In this document: positions 26,472-36,524 of the stretch, piece after piece | Position numbering within the stretch: position 1 is the first letter of the stretch | Layout: every line of letters begins with the position of its first letter | Assembly: GCF_011320095.1 (NCBI RefSeq) | Contig: NZ_JAANOY010000011.1 | Span: 1-64,000 of the forward strand | Reading direction: 5' to 3' | Source: Cognatiluteimonas telluris | Lineage (GTDB): Bacteria; Pseudomonadota; Gammaproteobacteria; Xanthomonadales; Xanthomonadaceae | DNA length: 64,000 nucleotides | Notes under the pieces: generated by a model | The model's input: only the letters and a program-made list of their open reading frames with translations | Told to the model about the DNA's origin: nothing | Databases searched by the model: none | Made by a program: the position numbers and the translations under genes

Positions 26472-26500
26472 GTTATAGTTTCAGCTGAAACCATTTGCAA
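26472..26500 (-). promoter_or_regulatory. hpd promoter with palindromic operator in the spacer
   Basis: On the minus strand TTGCAA (26500-26495), a 17-base spacer and TATAAC (26477-26472) form a good sigma-70 promoter 46 bases before the hpd ATG. The spacer contains the perfect 14-bp palindrome GTTTCAGCTGAAAC (26478-26491), the size and symmetry of a MarR-family operator. Bound protein would block RNA polymerase on hpd and, sitting 24 bases before the marR-type GTG, its own gene. Confidence 0.75.
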
Positions 26501-26514
26501 GGCGCGCCGCAGCA

Positions 26515-27027
26515 GTGTCCGCCAGGCCAGCCCCTCCGACCCCCGCTCCCGCGGTCGACGCCACGCCGCCGCCGGCCGCGCTCGAACTCGAGCGCTTCCT
26601 GCCCTATCGCCTGAGCGTGCTGTCCAACCGCATCAGCGGCGCGATCGCGCGCGAGTATTCGCAACGTTTCGCGCTGGGGGTGACCGAGTGGCGGGTGATG
26701 GCGGTGCTCGGCCGCTATCCCGACCTGTCGGCGGGTGAAGTGGCCCAGCGCACCGCGATGGACAAGGTCGCGGTCAGCCGCGCCGTCGCCAGCCTGCTGG
26801 ACGCCGGGCGGATCGAACGCGATGTCCACGATGGCGATCGCCGGCGCTCGGTGCTGCGGCTGTCGCCGGCCGGGCACCTGATCTACGCAGAAGTCGCGCC
26901 GCTGGCGCTGGCCTTCGAGCGCAACCTGCTCGGCGACATGGCGGCGGCCGAGCGGGCGTTGCTGTTCCGCCTGCTCGACCGGCTGGACGAACTCGAACTC
27001 AGGGCCGAAGCCGACGCCCCGCCCTGA
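26515..27027 (+). CDS. MarR-family transcriptional regulator, 170 aa
   Basis: Winged-helix MarR protein. After about 25 Pro/Ala-rich residues come dimerisation helices (LPYRLSVLSNRISGAI), a recognition helix region GEVAQRTAMDKVAVSRAVASL and the wing RDVHDGDRRRSVLRLS, with a C-terminal dimer helix. The start is GTG 26515. It is divergent from hpd across an 88-base region holding the palindrome at 26478-26491; it probably represses hpd (and hmgA) until an aromatic pathway intermediate binds. The ligand is inferred from the neighbours only. Confidence 0.92.
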   Translation: MSARPAPPTPAPAVDATPPPAALELERFLPYRLSVLSNRISGAIAREYSQRFALGVTEWRVMAVLGRYPDLSAGEVAQRTAMDKVAVSRAVASLLDAGRIERDVHDGDRRRSVLRLSPAGHLIYAEVAPLALAFERNLLGDMAAAERALLFRLLDRLDELELRAEADAPP

Positions 27028-27036
27028 GCCCCTCGC

Positions 27037-28572
27037 TTACTTCACGCCGTGCATCAGGCGGTTGATCAGCGGCGCGATGAGGAACAGCAGCACGCCGGCG
27101 CCGAGCAGCGCCCAGAAGCCGAAGGTGTAGCCGGCCTGCGCCGAGGCCACCGTCATGCCGCTCTCGCCGCTGACGTGGCCGGCGAAGATGCCCGACAGGT
27201 TGTTGCCGATCGCGGTGGACAAGAACCAGCCGCCCATCGCCAGGCCGACCACCCGCAGCGGTGCGAGCTTGGTGACCATCGACAGGCCGATCGGCGACAG
27301 GCACAGCTCGCCGGCGGTCTGGATCACGTAGACCATGAACAGCGTCCAGAACGGGATCGTGTGGCTCGCCGGATCGACCAGGCTGGACAGCGCGAACATC
27401 AGCAGCAGGAAGGCCAGGCCGTTGAGGATCAGGCCGATGCCGAACTTGCGCGGGATCGACGGATTGGCGCGCCCCAGGCGCATCCACAGCCAGGCGAACA
27501 GCGGCGCCAGCACCAGGATCGCGATCGGGTTGACCGACTGGAACCAGCCGACCTGGAATTCCCAGCCGCCCAGGTCGCGGTTGACGATGTTCTGCGCCAG
27601 GAAGTTGAACGAACTGCCGGCCTGCTCGAAGAACATCCAGAACAGCACGTTGAACACGAAGATGATCAGCATCGCCAGCGAGCGGTCGCGGCTGACCTTG
27701 CCTTCCCGGACGCCTTCGACCAGCACCATCACGCACAGCCCGACGAACAGCGCGGCGAGGATCCACAGCACGATGCTGGCGTCGATCGACATCAGGAAGT
27801 AGACCACCGGGATCGCCACCAGCACGCCCACCACGACGGCAAGCACGCGGCCGATGCCCTCGGCGCCGGCGGGCGGGCGGCCGATGCCGCCCAGCTGGCG
27901 GCGGCCGAACCAGAACCACACGGTCGAGACCAGCATGCCGATGCCGGCGGCGAGGAACACCGCCTTGTAGGCCGGCATCGCGGGGCTGGCGAATTTCTCG
28001 GCCAGGATCCCGGTGATGATCGGGGCGACGAACGCGCCGGCATTGATGCCCATGTAGAAGATGGTGAAGCCCGAGTCGCGGCGCGCGTCCGACTGCGCGT
28101 ACAGCTGGCCCACCTGCGCCGAGATGTTGGGCTTGAACAGGCCGTTGCCGACGATGATCGTGGCAAGTCCGAGCAGGAACATGCCCTGGCTCGGCACCAT
28201 GATCGTGAAGTAACCCAGCGCCGAGACCACCGCGCCGAGCAGGATCGAGCGCTGGTAGCCGATGATGCGGTCGGCGACATAGCCGCCGAAGATCGCGGTC
28301 GCATACACCAGCGCGAGGAACGCGCCGTAGGTGCGGCTGGCGTAGGCCTGGCCCGAGGCGTCGCCGGCGAAGAACTGCGCGACGATGTACAGCGTCAGCG
28401 CCCAGCGCATGCCGTAGAAGGCGAAGCGCTCCCAGAACTCGGTCATGAACAGCATCCACAACGGACGCGGATGGCCGAGCACCTGCGGGAAGCTGGGGAT
28501 GCCGTCGGCGGACGACGGTCGCGTCAGCGGCGGTCCCATCGGCTCGGCGGCGTTGGATGGCGTGGTGTTCAT
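27037..28572 (-). CDS. POT-family proton-dependent oligopeptide transporter, 511 aa
   Basis: Imports di- and tripeptides with protons. Signature motifs: FMTEFWERFAFYGMRWALTL (the ExxERFxYY-type motif of the POT family) in TM1, GGYVADRIIGYQRSILLG (MFS motif A), GNGLFKPNISAQVGQLY (PTR2 signature) and FTIFYMGINAGAFVAPIITG. About 12-14 helices. ATG 28572 is chosen by family length; upstream codons are atypical. It is convergent with the MarR gene (9-base gap). Neighbouring amino-acid catabolic genes fit a role in using peptides as carbon and nitrogen source. Confidence 0.94.
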   Translation of the reverse strand: MNTTPSNAAEPMGPPLTRPSSADGIPSFPQVLGHPRPLWMLFMTEFWERFAFYGMRWALTLYIVAQFFAGDASGQAYASRTYGAFLALVYATAIFGGYVADRIIGYQRSILLGAVVSALGYFTIMVPSQGMFLLGLATIIVGNGLFKPNISAQVGQLYAQSDARRDSGFTIFYMGINAGAFVAPIITGILAEKFASPAMPAYKAVFLAAGIGMLVSTVWFWFGRRQLGGIGRPPAGAEGIGRVLAVVVGVLVAIPVVYFLMSIDASIVLWILAALFVGLCVMVLVEGVREGKVSRDRSLAMLIIFVFNVLFWMFFEQAGSSFNFLAQNIVNRDLGGWEFQVGWFQSVNPIAILVLAPLFAWLWMRLGRANPSIPRKFGIGLILNGLAFLLLMFALSSLVDPASHTIPFWTLFMVYVIQTAGELCLSPIGLSMVTKLAPLRVVGLAMGGWFLSTAIGNNLSGIFAGHVSGESGMTVASAQAGYTFGFWALLGAGVLLFLIAPLINRLMHGVK

Positions 28573-28696
28573 GCAGTCCCCTGGGCGATGGCGTGCACGT
28601 CGCACGCATCGCCCGAGGATCGCCCGCCGCATCGCGCGGCGTCAAACCGCAAAACGCTGCTGCGGTGCAGCAATCAGCTGCGCCGGAAGCGCGCCC

Positions 28697-28799
28697 TTGG
28701 TGGAAGCGGCTTCAGCCGCCCGCTTTCCGGCACCATCGGAGTCCGCTCATCGGCGGCGCATCCGAGGCGCGGGGCTCGCGGCTGAAGCCGCTCCCGCCG
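28697..28799. repeat. Inverted pair of REP-like repeats (family C)
   Basis: Copies at about 28697-28721 (AAGCGGCTTCAGCCGC) and 28775-28799 (GCGGCTGAAGCCGC) face each other, forming a pair as in bacterial interspersed mosaic elements. They lie between the peptide-transporter and kynA genes, both on the minus strand. A single copy is at 751-775. Confidence 0.8.
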
Positions 28800-28819
28800 A
28801 AGCGCGAACTCGCGCAACG

Positions 28820-29689
28820 CTAGGCGGGCGCCGACCCCGTCCCGATCACCGTCCGCACTTCGAACAGCTCGGGGAAGAACGTCAGCTCCAGCGCCTGCTT
28901 CAGGAATCCGACGCCACTGGAGCCGCCGGTGCCGCGCTTGAAGCCGATGATCCGCATCACCGTGCGCATGTGGCGGAAGCGCCACAGCTGGAACTGCGTT
29001 TCCAGGTCCACCAGGTCCTCGCAGAGCTGGTACGCGACCCAGTGCGTGTCGCTGTCTTCGTAGATGCGCTCGAACACCGGCACCAGCGCCGGATCGAACA
29101 CGTGCGGCCTGGACCAGTCCCGCGCCAGCGCGTGCGCCGGTACCGCGTGCCCGTGGCGGGCAAGGAAGGCCAGCGCCTCGTCGTAGAGGCTCGGCGATTC
29201 CAGCGCCTCGCGCAGCACTTCGCAGCCCTCGGCGTCATGGGCGAACACCTTGAGCATCCCCGCGTTCTTGTTGCCGAGCAGGAATTCCATCGTCCGGTAT
29301 TGCAGTGACTGGAATCCCGACGACGGCCCGAGGATCTCGCGGAATTCCATGTACTCCGAAGGCGTCAGCGTCTCCAGCACCGACCACATGTCGGTCAGCT
29401 GGCGCAGCACGACCTTGCAGCGGGCGAAGATCTTCTGGCAGGGACCGAGCTCGTCGCGGCGCAGGTGGTCGATCGCCGCGCGCAGTTCGTGGATCATCAG
29501 CTTGATCCACAGCTCCGACACTTGGTGCTGGACGATGAACAGCATCTCGTCGTGGTGCGGCGGCTGCGACAGCGGCTGCTGCGCCGACAGCAGCCGGTCC
29601 AACCGCAGGTAGCCGCCATAGGTCATCCGGCCGGACAGGTCGGTGTGGATGCCGGCCTCGAGGGCGCGTTCGTTCTGCTCGATCGTCAT
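28820..29689 (-). CDS. kynA: Tryptophan 2,3-dioxygenase, 289 aa
   Basis: Heme enzyme opening the indole ring of tryptophan to N-formylkynurenine. Seen: [16 protein letters not shown], the active-site [20 protein letters not shown] (His), [37 protein letters not shown] (axial heme His in WRFRHM) and [15 protein letters not shown]. Length equals family norm. ATG 29689 is conserved in context. It is divergent from the E1-alpha gene with 173 bases between. No kynureninase or formamidase genes are adjacent. Confidence 0.96.
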   Translation of the reverse strand: MTIEQNERALEAGIHTDLSGRMTYGGYLRLDRLLSAQQPLSQPPHHDEMLFIVQHQVSELWIKLMIHELRAAIDHLRRDELGPCQKIFARCKVVLRQLTDMWSVLETLTPSEYMEFREILGPSSGFQSLQYRTMEFLLGNKNAGMLKVFAHDAEGCEVLREALESPSLYDEALAFLARHGHAVPAHALARDWSRPHVFDPALVPVFERIYEDSDTHWVAYQLCEDLVDLETQFQLWRFRHMRTVMRIIGFKRGTGGSSGVGFLKQALELTFFPELFEVRTVIGTGSAPA

Positions 29690-29862
29690 GGGGCGCATTC
29701 TACGGCGAGGACCGCCGGGCCGGCCTTCAAACGCCCTGAAATGGCCACCAATGGCGCCCATCTCGCCGGCCGGAGGGCCGATTCGCTATCATGACGGGCT
29801 TCGCGAGCGCGTCCGTACCACGGCGTCCCGCGACACCCTTCCCGCGACTTCCGGCCGAACCG

Positions 29863-30936
29863 ATGACCCTCGCCGCGCATTTCGACATCGAATACCTGCA
29901 GTACCTCGGCCCGGACGGCAAGCTCGTCGCCGACCTGCCCAAGGGCTTCGATCCCAAGACCCTGGTGCCGCTGTTCAAGCAGATGCTGTTCGTGCGGGTG
30001 TTCGACACCAAGTCGATCGCGCTGCAGCGCACCGGCAAGCTCGGCACCTACGCCGCCTGCCTCGGCCACGAGGCCACCCACATCGGCATCGGCGCCTCGA
30101 TGCGGCCGGAGGACGTGTTCGCGCCGAGCTACCGCGAATACGGCGCGCAGTTCATGCGCGGCGTGCACCCGCGCGAAGTGCTGATGTACTGGGGCGGCGA
30201 CGAACGCGGCAACGATTTCGAAATCCCGCGCAACGACTACCCGTGGTGCGTGCCGATCTCCACCCAGTGCCTGATGGCGGCTGGCGCGGCGCTGTCGTTC
30301 AAGCTGCGCAAGCAGCCGCGGATCGCGGTGGCCACCTGCGGCGACGGCGGTTCGTCGAAGACCGACTTCTACGCCGCGGTCAATTCCGCCGGCGCCTACA
30401 AGCTGCCGCTGGTGCTGTGCGTGATCAACAACGGCTGGGCAATCTCGGTGCCGCGCGCATCGCAGACCGGCGCCGAGACGCTGGCGCAGAAGGGCATCGC
30501 CGGCGGCCTCAACTGCCTGCAGGTCGACGGCAACGACCTCATCGCCGTGCTCGAGGCGATGCGCCGCGCCGGCGCACGCGCGCGCAGCGGCGAGGGTGGC
30601 AGCGTGATCGAGTTCATGACCTACCGCCTGCACGACCACACCACCGCCGACGACGCCCGCCGCTACCGCGGCGAGGACGAGGTCAAGGCCGGCTGGACGC
30701 GCGAGCCGATGCTGCGCCTGCGCAGCTTCCTCACCAGCAAGAAGCTGTGGGACGAAGCGCAGGAGAAAGCCTGGCTGGAGGAATGCGGCAAAAAGGTCGA
30801 CGTCGAGATCAACGCCTACCTGGAGTGCAAGGTGCAGCCGGTCGAAGCCATGTTCGATTACCTCTACGCCGATCCGCCGCCGGACCTGCTCGCGCAACGA
30901 GCCGCGGCGATTGCCCTGGAGAAGCGCAATGGCTGA
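29863..30936 (+). CDS. pdhA: 2-oxoacid dehydrogenase E1 component, alpha subunit, 357 aa
   Basis: Thiamine-diphosphate-dependent decarboxylase subunit of an alpha2beta2 E1. TPP-binding motif: CGDGGSSKTDFYAAVNSAG (GDG...) with VINNGWAISVP; also YREYGAQFMRGV and the phosphorylation-loop-like YRLHDHTTADDARRY. It could serve pyruvate or branched-chain 2-oxoacids; the sequence alone does not settle it, and the name pdhA follows common practice in this group. ATG 29863 is chosen over a longer frame. It overlaps the E1-beta gene by 8 bases. Confidence 0.9.
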   Translation: MTLAAHFDIEYLQYLGPDGKLVADLPKGFDPKTLVPLFKQMLFVRVFDTKSIALQRTGKLGTYAACLGHEATHIGIGASMRPEDVFAPSYREYGAQFMRGVHPREVLMYWGGDERGNDFEIPRNDYPWCVPISTQCLMAAGAALSFKLRKQPRIAVATCGDGGSSKTDFYAAVNSAGAYKLPLVLCVINNGWAISVPRASQTGAETLAQKGIAGGLNCLQVDGNDLIAVLEAMRRAGARARSGEGGSVIEFMTYRLHDHTTADDARRYRGEDEVKAGWTREPMLRLRSFLTSKKLWDEAQEKAWLEECGKKVDVEINAYLECKVQPVEAMFDYLYADPPPDLLAQRAAAIALEKRNG

Positions 30937-31945
30937 TCAGAAAATCGCTGCAGCAACCAATGCGCCCGCCGCGATCACCCTGATCGAGGCGATCACCCAG
31001 GCGCTGGCTTACGAGATGCGCCACGACGACAGCGTCGTCGTGCTGGGCGAGGACGTCGGCGTCAACGGCGGCGTGTTCCGCGCCACTGCCGGCCTCTCGG
31101 CGATGTTCGGTACCGAGCGCGTGCTCGACACGCCGCTGGACGAAACCACGATCGCGGGCCTCACCGTCGGCATGGCCTCGCAGGGCATGAAGCCGGTCGC
31201 CGAAGCGCAGTTCGACGGCTTCATGTACCCGATGGTCGACTTCATCGTCTGCCATGCCGCGCGCATGCGCTACCGCACCCGCGGCCGCCTGAGCTGCCCG
31301 ATGGTGCTGCGCGTGCCGTGGGGCGGCGGCATCCGCGCGCCGGAGCACCACAGCGAAGCCAACGAATCGATCTTCACCAACGTGCCCGGTTTGCGCGTGG
31401 TGATGCCATCCTCGCCGGCGCGCGCCTACGGCATGCTGCTGGCCGCGATCCGCGAGCCGGACCCGGTGGTGTTCTTCGAGCCCAAGCGCATCTACCGCCA
31501 GTACAAGGAAGTGGTCGCCGACGACGGCGAGGCGCTGCCGCTGGACGTGTGCTACGTGCTGCGCGACGGCCGCGACGTGACGCTGGTGACGTGGGGTGCG
31601 CAGGTCAAGGAAACCCTGGAAGCGGCCGACGCGCTGGCGAAGGAAGGCATCCAGGCCGAAGTCATCGACGTCGCCACGCTCAAGCCGCTGGACTTCGCCA
31701 CCATTGCCGAGTCGGTGTCCAAGACCGGGCGCTGCGTGATCGTGCATGAAGCGGCCAAGACCGCCGGCTTCGGCGCCGAGATCGCCGCACGCCTGGCCGA
31801 GGAATCGATGTACGACCTCGTCGCGCCGGTCGAGCGCGTCACCGGCTACGACACCCATATCCCGCTGTTCCGGCTGGAGATGAAGTACCTGCCGAGCGTG
31901 GACAAGATCGTCGCTGCCGCGAAACGCGCGGTCGCGCAGTCGTAG
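30929..31945 (+). CDS. pdhB: 2-oxoacid dehydrogenase E1 component, beta subunit, 338 aa
   Basis: Partner of the preceding alpha subunit. It has ITLIEAITQALAYEMRHD, VLGEDVGVNGGVFRAT (conserved Glu for TPP activation), DTPLDETTIAGLTVGMA, the central PWGGGIRAPEHHSEANE and a C-terminal transketolase-like domain with VVHEA-type IVHEAAKTAGFGAEIAA. ATG 30929 overlaps the alpha stop, giving coupled translation. Its TAG stop (31943-31945) is formed by the first bases of a GTAGGGCGG repeat, so the original stop was probably replaced when the repeat arrived. Confidence 0.93.
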   Translation: MADQKIAAATNAPAAITLIEAITQALAYEMRHDDSVVVLGEDVGVNGGVFRATAGLSAMFGTERVLDTPLDETTIAGLTVGMASQGMKPVAEAQFDGFMYPMVDFIVCHAARMRYRTRGRLSCPMVLRVPWGGGIRAPEHHSEANESIFTNVPGLRVVMPSSPARAYGMLLAAIREPDPVVFFEPKRIYRQYKEVVADDGEALPLDVCYVLRDGRDVTLVTWGAQVKETLEAADALAKEGIQAEVIDVATLKPLDFATIAESVSKTGRCVIVHEAAKTAGFGAEIAARLAEESMYDLVAPVERVTGYDTHIPLFRLEMKYLPSVDKIVAAAKRAVAQS

Positions 31946-32015
31946 GGCGGGCCCAGGCCCGCCGCTGCCCGCACAGACCTTCGACAAACCACGGTGGGCC
32001 AAGGCCCACCCTACG
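31942..32015. repeat. Inverted pair of GTAGGGCGGG-type repeats (family D)
   Basis: Copy 1 (31942-31964: GTAGGGCGGGCCCAGGCCCG) and inverted copy 2 (31992-32015: GGTGGGCCAAGGCCCACC, then CTACG) occupy the E1-beta/E2 gap. The transcript can fold into a large hairpin, which could adjust relative expression of E1 and E2. Same family as 54341-54518. Confidence 0.75.
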
Positions 32016-32027
32016 GAAGACACGCAC

Positions 32028-33446
32028 ATGGCGAACAAGAAGTTCCTCCTGCCCGACCTCGGCGAAGGCCTGCCGGACGCGACCATCGTCGAGTGGTTCG
32101 TCAAGGTCGGCGACACGATCAAACTCGACGACAACCTCGTCTCGATGGAAACCGCCAAGGCCGTGGTCGAAGTGCCCTCGCCGGTCTCGGGCAAGGTGCT
32201 CAGGCTCGCCGGCGCCGCGGGTGACGTGATCGTCACCGGCAGCATGCTCGCCGAATTCGAGATCGACCCCTCGATGCCGCAGCGCGCCGAAGGCCAGGAC
32301 ACCGGCCACCACCACGGCGGCGCCGCGCCGGCGATGGACGATGAGACCCACGGCGGCGCGGGCACCGATGCGCCATCGAACAACGGGCACCAGGTCATCG
32401 CGTCGGACGAAGGCGGCACCATCAGTGATGCCGGCACGCCGGCACCCAAGGGCGAGAAGCGCGACGACGCCGGCACCGTGGTCGGCGCGATGCAGTCCTC
32501 CGATACCGTGCGCAGCGAAGCCGCGGTCGCGGTCGGCGGCGTCAAGGCGATGCCCGCGGTGCGCGCGCTGGCGCGCAAGCTCGGTGTCGACGTCGCCCGC
32601 GTGCGTGCGACGGGCGCCGAGGGCGTGGTGACCATGGACGACGTCAAGCGCGCCGCGGCCGATGGCTCGGCCAAAGCCGGCGCCGCGCCCGCCCAGCGCG
32701 TGGTGTCGCTGCAGGTGCAGGACACACCGGCGGCGAACGCCCAGCGCACGCCGATGTCGGCGGCCGGCCGCCCGATGCGCACCCAATCGCCGGCCGCGCA
32801 GCAGGCCAGCGGCCAGCCCGAGCAGCTCAAGGGCGTGCGCCGCAACATGGCGCGGGTCATGGCCGACGCGCACGCCAAGGTCGTGCCGACGACGCTGGTC
32901 GACGACGCCGACCTGCATGCGTGGATCGGCAAGCAGGACATCACCGCGCGCCTGATCCGCTCGATCGTCGCCGCGTGCAAGGCCGTGCCTGCGCTCAACG
33001 CCTGGTTCGACGGCGACAAGCTCGTGCGCACGCTGCATCCGCATGTCGACATCGGCATCGCGGTCGACACCGACGACGGCCTGTTCGTCCCGGCGTTGCG
33101 CAATGCCGACATGCTCGACGCCAACGGCGTGCGCGGCGCGATCCAGCGCCTGCGCGCGCAGGTCGAGGACCGCAGCATCCCGGCGTCCGAGCTCAGCGGC
33201 TACACGATCTCGCTGTCGAACTTCGGCATGTTCGCCGGCCGCTACGCAACGCCGGTGGTGGTGCCGCCGACGGTCGCGATCATCGGCGCCGGCAAGCTCT
33301 GCCACGACGTCGTCGCGGTGATGGGCGGCATCGAAGTCCACCGCCGCATGCCGATCTCGCTGACCTTCGACCATCGCGCCGCAACCGGCGGCGAGGCGGC
33401 GCGCTTCCTGAAGGCGTTGCTGGACGACCTGGCGCGCCCGAACTGA
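32028..33446 (+). CDS. 2-oxoacid dehydrogenase E2 (dihydrolipoyl acyltransferase), 472 aa
   Basis: An N-terminal lipoyl domain (DLGEGLPDATIVEWFVKVGD; lipoyl-Lys in SMETAKAVVEVPSP, about residue 44) is followed by a long Gly/Asp/His-rich linker (about 85-165). The E1/E3-binding domain reads MPAVRALARKLGVDVARV. The C-terminal catalytic core has LIRSIVAACKAVPALNAWFD and SLSNFGMFAGRYATPVVVPP. The active-site motif is DHRAATGG: the catalytic His is present but the usual Asp of HRxxDG is Thr. Substrate (acetyl or branched acyl) is unresolved; no E3 gene is in the window. Confidence 0.92.
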   Translation: MANKKFLLPDLGEGLPDATIVEWFVKVGDTIKLDDNLVSMETAKAVVEVPSPVSGKVLRLAGAAGDVIVTGSMLAEFEIDPSMPQRAEGQDTGHHHGGAAPAMDDETHGGAGTDAPSNNGHQVIASDEGGTISDAGTPAPKGEKRDDAGTVVGAMQSSDTVRSEAAVAVGGVKAMPAVRALARKLGVDVARVRATGAEGVVTMDDVKRAAADGSAKAGAAPAQRVVSLQVQDTPAANAQRTPMSAAGRPMRTQSPAAQQASGQPEQLKGVRRNMARVMADAHAKVVPTTLVDDADLHAWIGKQDITARLIRSIVAACKAVPALNAWFDGDKLVRTLHPHVDIGIAVDTDDGLFVPALRNADMLDANGVRGAIQRLRAQVEDRSIPASELSGYTISLSNFGMFAGRYATPVVVPPTVAIIGAGKLCHDVVAVMGGIEVHRRMPISLTFDHRAATGGEAARFLKALLDDLARPN

Positions 33447-33457
33447 TCCGCAGTCAC

Positions 33458-33487
33458 GTAGCCCGGGTAAGCGCAGCGCACCCGGGA
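33458..33487 (+). repeat. REP-like repeat (family B), single copy
   Basis: GTAGCCCGGGTAAGCGCAGC followed by GCACCCGGG lies 12 bases after the E2 stop. It is a near-perfect member of the family described at 6111-6296 and may act as a 3' hairpin of the dehydrogenase transcript. Confidence 0.85.
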
Positions 33488-33555
33488 CCGGTTGCACAGG
33501 CGTCGAGCGTGCGGCCGCTGCCCTTCTCCAAGCTACGGAAATCCGCGGCCGTGAC

Positions 33556-33860
33556 TCAGCGTCGGCGCAGCCACGCCCGGCGCACGAAGAGCGCGATCAC
33601 CAGGACCGCCAGGAACACCGCGTAGCCGGCGGACGTCGCCAGGATCTGCGGCCACATCAGGCCATGGCGGCGATCGGCGAAGCCATGCGCCCAATGCAGG
33701 GTCCACACAAACGCCGCGACGCCGATCGCCAACGCGCAGGCATCGAACAGCCGGCGCGCGCCGTCGCGTGGCTGGCGCGGGTACACCCAGTACAGCCCCG
33801 CCAGGATCAGGAACCAAGGCGCGAACAGCAGCAGCGCCAAGTCCGGTTGCGAAGCCAGGT

Positions 33861-33864
<4 letters not shown>
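33556..33864 (-). CDS. Small hypothetical membrane protein, 102 aa
   Basis: Three predicted membrane helices (about residues 9-27, 43-60, 75-94) with a short Arg-rich C-terminus (RRAWLRRR). I do not recognise the family. The start is GTG 33864, overlapping the trpS stop as GTGA, which supports real, coupled translation. There is no obvious functional link with trpS. Confidence 0.7.
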
Positions 33865-35162
<1,298 letters not shown>

Positions 35163-35268
35163 AAGGCGTGCGGCGGGTCGCGGCTCGGAACGCGCAAGTT
35201 TACCCGCGCCAACCCCACCGGCCGGCGCGGTGCGTTGGCAGCGGGGCCCCTCGACCCGGAGACACCCC

Positions 35269-36078
35269 ATGTTGCGCAATGTCCTGATGCTCACCGCGGC
35301 GCTGGTCGCCGCCAGCGCCAGCGGCCCACTCGCCGCGCACCCGCTGCATGCGCGTCCGCTGGTCCAGCTGGCCGTGCTGGATCGCGACAGCGGCCAATGG
35401 CTGCCCGAATACCCCTATCGCGGCGATCGCTGGGTGGCCGGCACGCCCGGCCATCGCTACGCCGTGCGCCTGACCAATACCAGCGACGAGCGCGTGCTCG
35501 TCGTGTTGTCGGTGGACGGCGTCAACGCCGTCAGCGGCGAAACCGCCGATCCTTCGCAGGCCGGCTACGTGCTCGCGCCCTGGCAGAGCACCGAGGTCGA
35601 AGGCTGGCGCAAATCGCTCGACGATGTCGCGCAGTTCGTGTTCACCGACCTGCCCGATTCCTACGCCGCGCGCACCGGGCGGCCGGACAATGTCGGGGTG
35701 CTCGGCATCGCGGTGTTCCGCGAGGCTCGTCCGCTGCCGCCACCACCGCCGGTCGCGCCGATGCTGCGCGAGGATGCGCGCGGCGCGCTGGCACGCAACC
35801 AGGCCAAGGCCGCCGCGCCGACGGCGGCGGATGCCGCTGTCGAACTGCCGCAACGGCTGGGCACTGGCCACGGCGATCGCGAATGGTCGCCGGTGCAGCA
35901 CACGCAGTTCGTGCGCGCCAGCATGCGACCGGACCAGGTGCTGCAGCTGCGCTACGACGACATCGACGCGCTCGCCGCGGCGGGCATCGTGCCGCGGCCG
36001 CTACCGCCATGGCGTGCGTCGGGGCCGGCACCGCAGGCGTTCCCGGGCGGCTTCGTGCCGGATCCGCCGAACGGATGA
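35269..36078 (+). CDS. Hypothetical secreted protein, 269 aa
   Basis: A signal peptide (hydrophobic core about residues 6-20, cleavage probably after PLAAH/ASA-type region) precedes a beta-rich domain with YPYRGDRWVAGTPGHRYAVR, LVVLSVDGVNAVSGETA and WRKSLDDVAQFVFT. It ends in a Pro-rich tail. The family name is not known to me, though similar exported proteins with 'dGvnv.tG' motifs are common in proteobacteria. ATG 35269 follows CCGGAGACA. It is divergent from trpS (106-base gap). Confidence 0.8.
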   Translation: MLRNVLMLTAALVAASASGPLAAHPLHARPLVQLAVLDRDSGQWLPEYPYRGDRWVAGTPGHRYAVRLTNTSDERVLVVLSVDGVNAVSGETADPSQAGYVLAPWQSTEVEGWRKSLDDVAQFVFTDLPDSYAARTGRPDNVGVLGIAVFREARPLPPPPPVAPMLREDARGALARNQAKAAAPTAADAAVELPQRLGTGHGDREWSPVQHTQFVRASMRPDQVLQLRYDDIDALAAAGIVPRPLPPWRASGPAPQAFPGGFVPDPPNG

Positions 36079-36125
36079 GCCTGCACCGAGCGCGCCCGCG
36101 CAGGGCGCGCGTTCGGTCCGTGCAC

Positions 36126-36159
36126 AAAGAAGCGGGCCGGAGCGCTGGCTCCGGCCCGC
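36126..36159 (-). terminator. Rho-independent terminator of the entericidin gene
   Basis: The perfect 12-bp stem GCGGGCCGGAGC/GCTCCGGCCCGC with a 4-base loop is followed on the minus strand by TTCTTTG. It lies about 50 bases after the entericidin stop, and also near the convergent gene ending at 36078. Confidence 0.8.
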
Positions 36160-36207
36160 ATGCTTCCCTGCCGACGCATCCTTTACGTCATGCCTGTGCC
36201 GCAGGTA

Positions 36208-36360
36208 TCAGCACTTGCCGTCCTTGCAATCCTGGGCCTTGTCGGTGACCTTCTCGCCGACTTTCTGCACGTCCTTGCCCGCACCGGCCATGGTGTTGCA
36301 GGCCGTCAGCGTCGCGGTGGAAAACGCCGCCATCATCATCAGGACGATCAAACGCTTCAT
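36208..36360 (-). CDS. Entericidin EcnA/B-family lipoprotein, 50 aa
   Basis: Reads MKRLIVLMMMAAFSTATLTA then CNTMAGAGKDVQKVGEKV and a tail with two more Cys (DCKDGKC). The hydrophobic signal plus lipobox (TLTAC) and the short Gly/Lys/Val-rich mature part with GKDVQKxGE are diagnostic of entericidins, small membrane lipoproteins with antidote/bacteriolysin roles in stationary phase in E. coli. ATG 36360 has AGGAGAGA upstream. It has its own terminator. It is present as a single gene, not the ecnA-ecnB pair. Confidence 0.9.
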   Translation of the reverse strand: MKRLIVLMMMAAFSTATLTACNTMAGAGKDVQKVGEKVTDKAQDCKDGKC

Positions 36361-36524
36361 CGGGTCTCTCCTTCACTCGTGTGGGGTGGCCCGTCATGGG
36401 CCGCCCGTGCATCAAACGCAGGCGGCCGTGAAGCCGGTGTGGAATGCGCCACGCCATCGATGGCCGCGGCTGGAAGCGTTCAGCATCGCCGAGGCGGCGC
36501 CGGCGCGCGGGCGCCCCTGGCCAC

